Source: an uncultured Clostridia bacterium
Lineage (GTDB): Bacteria > Bacillota > Clostridia > Christensenellales > Borkfalkiaceae
Assembly (NCBI GenBank): GCA_930990665.1
Contig: CAKNQN010000003.1
Coordinates: 62,001-126,000, forward strand
Direction of reading: 5' to 3'
DNA: 64,000 nucleotides
The position numbers and the translations under genes are program-made. How positions within the stretch are numbered: position 1 is the first letter of the stretch; the number at the start of each line of letters is the position of its first letter. The notes beneath the pieces were generated by a model, which worked only from the letters and a program-made list of their open reading frames with translations, had not been told where the DNA came from and ran no database searches. Of this stretch, positions 60,090 through 64,000 are shown piece by piece.

Positions 60090-60338
60090 ATGGAAGAGAA
60101 TAAACCTGTCCGCAAACCCATGAAGCGCACTTCGCGCAGAAAGGTGTGCGCTTTCTGCCAGGAAAAAGTCGAATACATCGACTATAAAGACGTCAACCGT
60201 CTGAAAAAATTCATCACCGAAGGCGGCAAGATCCTTCCCCGCCGCATGACCGGTACCTGCGCCATGCACCAGAGGGAACTTTCCAACGCCATCAAAAAGG
60301 CGCGCATCGTCGCGCTGCTCCCCTTCAAAGGCGAGTAA
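60090..60338 (+). CDS. rpsR: 30S ribosomal protein S18
   Basis: [64 protein letters not shown]. Confidence 0.97.
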   Translation: MEENKPVRKPMKRTSRRKVCAFCQEKVEYIDYKDVNRLKKFITEGGKILPRRMTGTCAMHQRELSNAIKKARIVALLPFKGE

Positions 60339-60342
60339 TCAC

Positions 60343-60373
60343 AAAGCCCGGGCTTTCCGCCCGGGCTTTTTTT
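60343..60373 (+). terminator. Terminator after rpsR
   Basis: aaagcccgggctttccgcccgggctttttttcg. Confidence 0.9.
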
Positions 60374-60545
60374 CGCCTCTTCTCAGGCGGTTTTTATTTT
60401 TACAGGAACACCTTTTCTCCCCCCCCGTTTGCCGAACGCCGCTTTGCCGTCCGCCGCAAACAGGCGAATTTTTTTCTTTAACTTTTAGACAACATCGCCC
60501 GTCCCCCTATATTTGTCGGCGCGTTCTTCCGCCGCAAGCAGAGAA

Positions 60546-60583
60546 AAAAGCCCTCGCCGAAAAGCGAGGGCTTTTTTGTTTGC
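60546..60583. terminator. Bidirectional terminator hairpin
   Basis: aaaaaagccctcgccgaaaagcgagggcttttttg. Confidence 0.85.
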
Positions 60584-60695
60584 TCGGAAGGCCGCGCCCG
60601 AACGGGGGCGGTCGTTTTGTTTTCTGCCGTCAGACTGAGTCCCCGAACGGGGCTTTTTGATTCTTTCAGAAACAGGCGTCCTGAGAGAAAAAAGT

Positions 60696-62006
60696 TTAAC
60701 GGTAGACGGGGAGCCAGCCTTTATGCGCCTCGAAAAGATCGTCGCAGAGGCTCTTGATGTCGTCGAGGGAGAGCTCGGCGGCGGTGTGCGGGTCGAGATA
60801 GGCTGCCATGTACACGGCCTCTTTGCTGCGCGTTCTGGCTGCTTCGATGGTCATGTTCTGAACATTGATGTTCGTGCGGTTGAGCGCGGCGCACTGTTCG
60901 GGCAGCGATCCGAAATAGCAGGGATTGACGCCGCAGCCGTCGATCATGCAGGGCACTTCCACGCAGGCGTTTTGCGGGAGATTGTCGATGAGCCCCGTAT
61001 TGAGCACGTTCCCGTGAATCTTATATGGCACGTCGTTGATGACTGCGCGGATGATGGGCATGCCGAACTCATGGCTGATCTCGTGCTTCACGTTTTCGGA
61101 AACGAGGGTCTTCTGCAATTTTTCCCATCCCGCGATCTGGTTGACACAGCGGCGCGGATACTCGTCGAGCGGGATGTTGTACCGCTCGATGAGCTCCGGA
61201 TACTTCGACTTGATATAGTAGGGATTGTATTCGGCGGTGTGTTCGCTCGATTCGGTATTGTAATAACCGAAACGGTGCATGATGTCGTGGCGGACGAGGT
61301 CATTTTTCATCTTTTCCGCATATTCGCCGCTCAGCGAACGGCGCTTGATCTCGGGATAGAGGTCGTTGCCCGCCAGATCCACGATTTCGGTAAGCCAGGC
61401 TTGGTGGTTGATGCCCGCGATCTTCCAGCGGCATTTTCCGATGTATTCTTCCATGCCCAGTTGCTCGAAAAGAATCTTTACGCAAACCTGCACGCTGTGG
61501 CACAGCCCCACCGTGCGCACGTCGAGATAGCGTTGCATATACCCCGTGAGCATCGCCATGGGGTTGGTATAATTCAGAAAGAGTGCGCGCGGGCATTCTT
61601 TATGCATGTCCTCGGCAAACTCGTCCAGAACGGGAATGGTGCGAAGTGCCCGGAAAATGCCGCCGATGCCGAGCGTATCTGCGATCGTCTGGCGCAAGCC
61701 GTACTTTTTCGGGACTTCAAAATCGGTGACCGTGCACGGCTTGTATCCGCCCACCTGGATGGCGTTGATGACAAAATCTGCACCGCGAAGCGCTGCACGC
61801 CTGTCCGTATATGCGCGGATCTTTGCCTTCCCATTATAGTTTTTGTTTATGCTCTCCAACATGCGGCGGGAATCTTCCAACCGCTTTTCGTCGATATCGT
61901 AAAGAGCAATGTCAAACTCGCCGAGTTCGGGCGAAAGAATGCAGTCGCCCAACACATTTTTCGCAAAAACGGTGCTCCCTGCGCCCATAAACGTGATCTT
62001 GAACAT
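60696..62006 (-). CDS. Glycoside hydrolase family 4 (alpha-galactosidase/alpha-glucosidase, NAD-dependent)
   Basis: MFKITFMGAGSTVFAKNVLGDCILSPELGEFDIALYDIDEKRLEDS, ADFVINAIQVGGY, GLCHSVQ, IAGINHQAWL. Confidence 0.92.
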   Translation of the reverse strand: MFKITFMGAGSTVFAKNVLGDCILSPELGEFDIALYDIDEKRLEDSRRMLESINKNYNGKAKIRAYTDRRAALRGADFVINAIQVGGYKPCTVTDFEVPKKYGLRQTIADTLGIGGIFRALRTIPVLDEFAEDMHKECPRALFLNYTNPMAMLTGYMQRYLDVRTVGLCHSVQVCVKILFEQLGMEEYIGKCRWKIAGINHQAWLTEIVDLAGNDLYPEIKRRSLSGEYAEKMKNDLVRHDIMHRFGYYNTESSEHTAEYNPYYIKSKYPELIERYNIPLDEYPRRCVNQIAGWEKLQKTLVSENVKHEISHEFGMPIIRAVINDVPYKIHGNVLNTGLIDNLPQNACVEVPCMIDGCGVNPCYFGSLPEQCAALNRTNINVQNMTIEAARTRSKEAVYMAAYLDPHTAAELSLDDIKSLCDDLFEAHKGWLPVYR

Positions 62007-62122
62007 GTGTGTCTCCTTTTTTCGGAAATTTTCGTATTTCTATTGTATCACGGCGCACTTTGTGATACAATAAAAATTGTATTGAAAACTTTCAATTTTG
62101 TTTACTCGGGGGAAGAGATCAT

Positions 62123-62971
62123 ATGGCCACGTCCTTTTACGACATACAGAAAAAACTTTTTCCGCTGGCAGATACCGATTTTCAGATCGCGATCTTCGGA
62201 TTCCAGGGTTCCGAACCGGGACACCGCCACCGGGCGATCAAGCAGGAACACGTACTGCAATATGTGATCGGCGGCCGCGGCTTTTACGAGGTGGGCGGAA
62301 AGAGCTATTCCCTGGCGGCGGGAGACATGTTCTACCTGCCGAAAAACGAGCTCGTGTATTATTATGCTGACCCGAAGGACCCCTACCGGTATTATTGGCT
62401 GGAGATCGACGGCGCTTCGGTACGGCAGCTCCTTGAAAGGGCGGGCTTTACAAAGGATACACCCGTCGCGCACATCGACGACCAGGCGATCGAAATTCTG
62501 TTCCGGCGTATCTGGCCGAAGATCCTCCAGAACACTTTTTCCGGCTACCTCGCCGCCAAAGGACTCACCTACGAACTGATCGCGCGCCTGCTCTCTTTCC
62601 GGCAGGACAACGCGGAAAAGCTCCAGCCGCCCGCCGTGCAGTATGTGGAACAGGCCATCCGCTTTATCAAGGAAAATTTCAGCGAGAACATCGGCGTAGC
62701 CGACATTGCCGCCGCCGTCGGCGTGGGCAGAACCTATCTGAGCGTGCTCTTTTCCCGCCTGACAAGCCTTTCGCCCGTGGAATACCTCCTTTCCTATCGC
62801 ATCGAACAGGCCAAAAAAATGCTCGATTTCGGCGTGTCCGTCACGGAAACCGCCACCAGCTGCGGATTCAACTCCCCCGCTTACTTCTCGACCCGTTTCA
62901 AAAACAGCACCGGCCTCTCCCCCTCCGCTTACAGGGCGGCAAGCGCCAAAACAGATGACAGCAAAGACTGA
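62123..62971 (+). CDS. AraC family transcriptional regulator
   Basis: Cupin-like GHRHRAIKQEHVLQYVIGGRGFYEVGGKSYSLAAGDMFYLPKNELVYYYADPKDPYRYYWLEIDG; HTH IGVADIAAAVGVGRTYLSVLFSRLTSLSPVEYLLSYRIEQAKKMLDFGVSVTETATSCGFNSPAYFSTRFKNSTGLSPSAYR. Confidence 0.95.
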   Translation: MATSFYDIQKKLFPLADTDFQIAIFGFQGSEPGHRHRAIKQEHVLQYVIGGRGFYEVGGKSYSLAAGDMFYLPKNELVYYYADPKDPYRYYWLEIDGASVRQLLERAGFTKDTPVAHIDDQAIEILFRRIWPKILQNTFSGYLAAKGLTYELIARLLSFRQDNAEKLQPPAVQYVEQAIRFIKENFSENIGVADIAAAVGVGRTYLSVLFSRLTSLSPVEYLLSYRIEQAKKMLDFGVSVTETATSCGFNSPAYFSTRFKNSTGLSPSAYRAASAKTDDSKD

Positions 62972-63003
62972 TACCCGAAGACAGCGACAAAGATCCAATA
63001 CCC

Positions 63004-63044
63004 AAAGGGAGCGGCCCGCGCAAATTTGCGCGGGCCGCTCCCTT
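63004..63044. terminator. Terminator-like perfect hairpin after the AraC gene
   Basis: aaagggagcggcccgcgcaaatttgcgcgggccgctccctt. Confidence 0.8.
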
Positions 63045-63061
63045 CTATAAAATCTCATTTA

Positions 63062-63106
63062 CCGATATCTTATTTGCCGATATCTTATTTGCCGATATCT
63101 TATTTG
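63062..63106. repeat. Three perfect tandem copies of a 15-bp unit
   Basis: (ccgatatcttatttg)x3 at 63062-63076, 63077-63091, 63092-63106. Confidence 0.97.
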
Positions 63107-63282
63107 CCGCCGCACGGGCGAACTCTTTCAAGCTAGGCCCGACGGGCAGCGCCTCAGAGGCGAGGCCGCATGGGCCAACTTTTCAGATATGGCCGCCCGG
63201 GTAAAATCACGCGGGCAGGACCTTGGGGCGTAGCCTTGCGGCCAACGTCGCGCAGCGCCGTTCAGGCAGAGCCGCGCAGACG

Positions 63283-64000
63283 CTACACGAGCAGGGCGTT
63301 GAGGTAACCTGTGCCCAACAGGACGGCGAGGAAAGAAAAGTTCAGCAAAAGGAATTTCGCGATGTATTTTTTTGTTTCGCCCGGCTGGACGCGGCGGAAG
63401 GTGTTGAGGGTGATGAGGCTTGCCAGCGAAGCGATGGGGGTGCCGAGGCCGCCGATGTTGACGGCGACGAGAAGGCCTGCGTAGTCGGAGGTGAATTTGG
63501 AGAGCAGGACGGCCGAGGGGACGTTGGAGATGACCTGGCAGGACAGGACGCCGAAGGCGAGAGGGTCGAGGGCGACGAGCGCGCCGAGAAAGTCGGCCAC
63601 GGCGGGGATGCGGGCGAGGTTGCCCGAAAAGACGAAAAAGGCGCAGAAGGTGAGGAGCAGCCCGTAATCGACGCGGAGCACCGCGCGGAAATCGAGGATG
63701 AGAAGGGCCGCCGCGACGGCCAGAAGCCCCCAGTAATAGGGAAAGACGCGGAAGACGATGAGAACCGACAGCACAAACAGCGCCGCGTAGGCGAGGATGC
63801 GCCACAGTTTCGGGCGGACGCGCGGCGAGGACGTGAGCGCGGCGGGCTCCGCCTTCACGAACAGACAGGTGCCGAGGATGAGCACGAACGCCACGCCGAA
63901 CGGAAGGGCCATCACCGCAAAAAATTCGCCCGTCGGGATATGAAAGTAGGAATAGAGATAGAGGTTCTGCGGGTTGCCGAAGGGGGTGAGCATGCCGCCG
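63283..64000 (-). CDS. Partial SLC13/ArsB-NhaD-type (YbiR-like) anion permease; runs off right edge
   Basis: ...GGMLTPFGNPQNLYLYSYFHIPTGEFFAVMALPFGVAFVLILG..., LSCQVISNVPSAVLLSKFTSDYAGLLVAVNIGGLGTPIASLASLITLNTFRR; reading frame open to base 64000. Confidence 0.88.
   Translation of the reverse strand, partial: GGMLTPFGNPQNLYLYSYFHIPTGEFFAVMALPFGVAFVLILGTCLFVKAEPAALTSSPRVRPKLWRILAYAALFVLSVLIVFRVFPYYWGLLAVAAALLILDFRAVLRVDYGLLLTFCAFFVFSGNLARIPAVADFLGALVALDPLAFGVLSCQVISNVPSAVLLSKFTSDYAGLLVAVNIGGLGTPIASLASLITLNTFRRVQPGETKKYIAKFLLLNFSFLAVLLGTGYLNALLV

Noticed and set aside
63062-63106. Possible CRISPR array
   Set aside because: Units are contiguous 15-bp tandem repeats without spacers, and no cas genes are present.
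63128-63805. 225-aa minus-strand ORF overlapping the SLC13 gene
   Set aside because: Out of frame with the transporter; Arg/Pro/His-rich shadow composition.

Overview
64-kb high-GC, mostly core-chromosomal segment from an uncultured-looking Clostridia-type Firmicute (inferred from gene style and the SpoIVFA/FB-like pair; taxonomy not proven). From left to right it contains: (i) the 5' part of a CxxC/BspA-like lipoprotein gene running off the left edge; (ii) a putative sugar-catabolic cluster (two Gfo/Idh/MocA oxidoreductases, two AP-endonuclease-2-fold sugar isomerases, AraC regulator, ThuA protein); (iii) RNase G and a SpoIVFA/SpoIVFB-like M23/M50 pair; (iv) metF, a stand-alone MetH reactivation-domain gene, and metH; (v) a seven-gene minus-strand carbohydrate ABC-import/surface-protein operon (DUF4838, GH-like lipoprotein, C-terminally anchored protein, SBP, two permeases, CxxC-repeat lipoprotein) facing an AraC regulator; (vi) tRNA-Glu, tRNA-Met and tRNA-fMet, plus a UroD-family methyltransferase; (vii) branched-chain amino acid genes ilvB-ilvN-ilvD-cimA and, further on, LysR/leuC-leuD-(two unknown membrane proteins)-leuB; (viii) a DUF4422-GT8 fusion glycosyltransferase, a GT2 and rfbB; (ix) two tandem small Cys-rich proteins, a lipoprotein, YggS, SepF, a CPA-type antiporter with TrkA-C domains, a DagK-like kinase, CCA-adding enzyme and RmuC; (x) a ~1000-aa membrane-anchored protein upstream of rpsF-ssb-rpsR, which carry a clear promoter and a possible S6:S18 leader; (xi) a GH4 glycosidase with divergent AraC, and a partial SLC13-type transporter at the right edge. 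No phage, IS, CRISPR or toxin/defence system was found. The best novelty candidates are the Gfo/Idh-isomerase-ThuA cluster, the two paralogous membrane proteins inside the leu operon, the tandem Cys-rich mini-proteins, the CxxC-repeat lipoprotein, the large protein upstream of rpsF, and several local direct duplications in intergenic DNA. All assignments come from reading the sequence; no database search was run.
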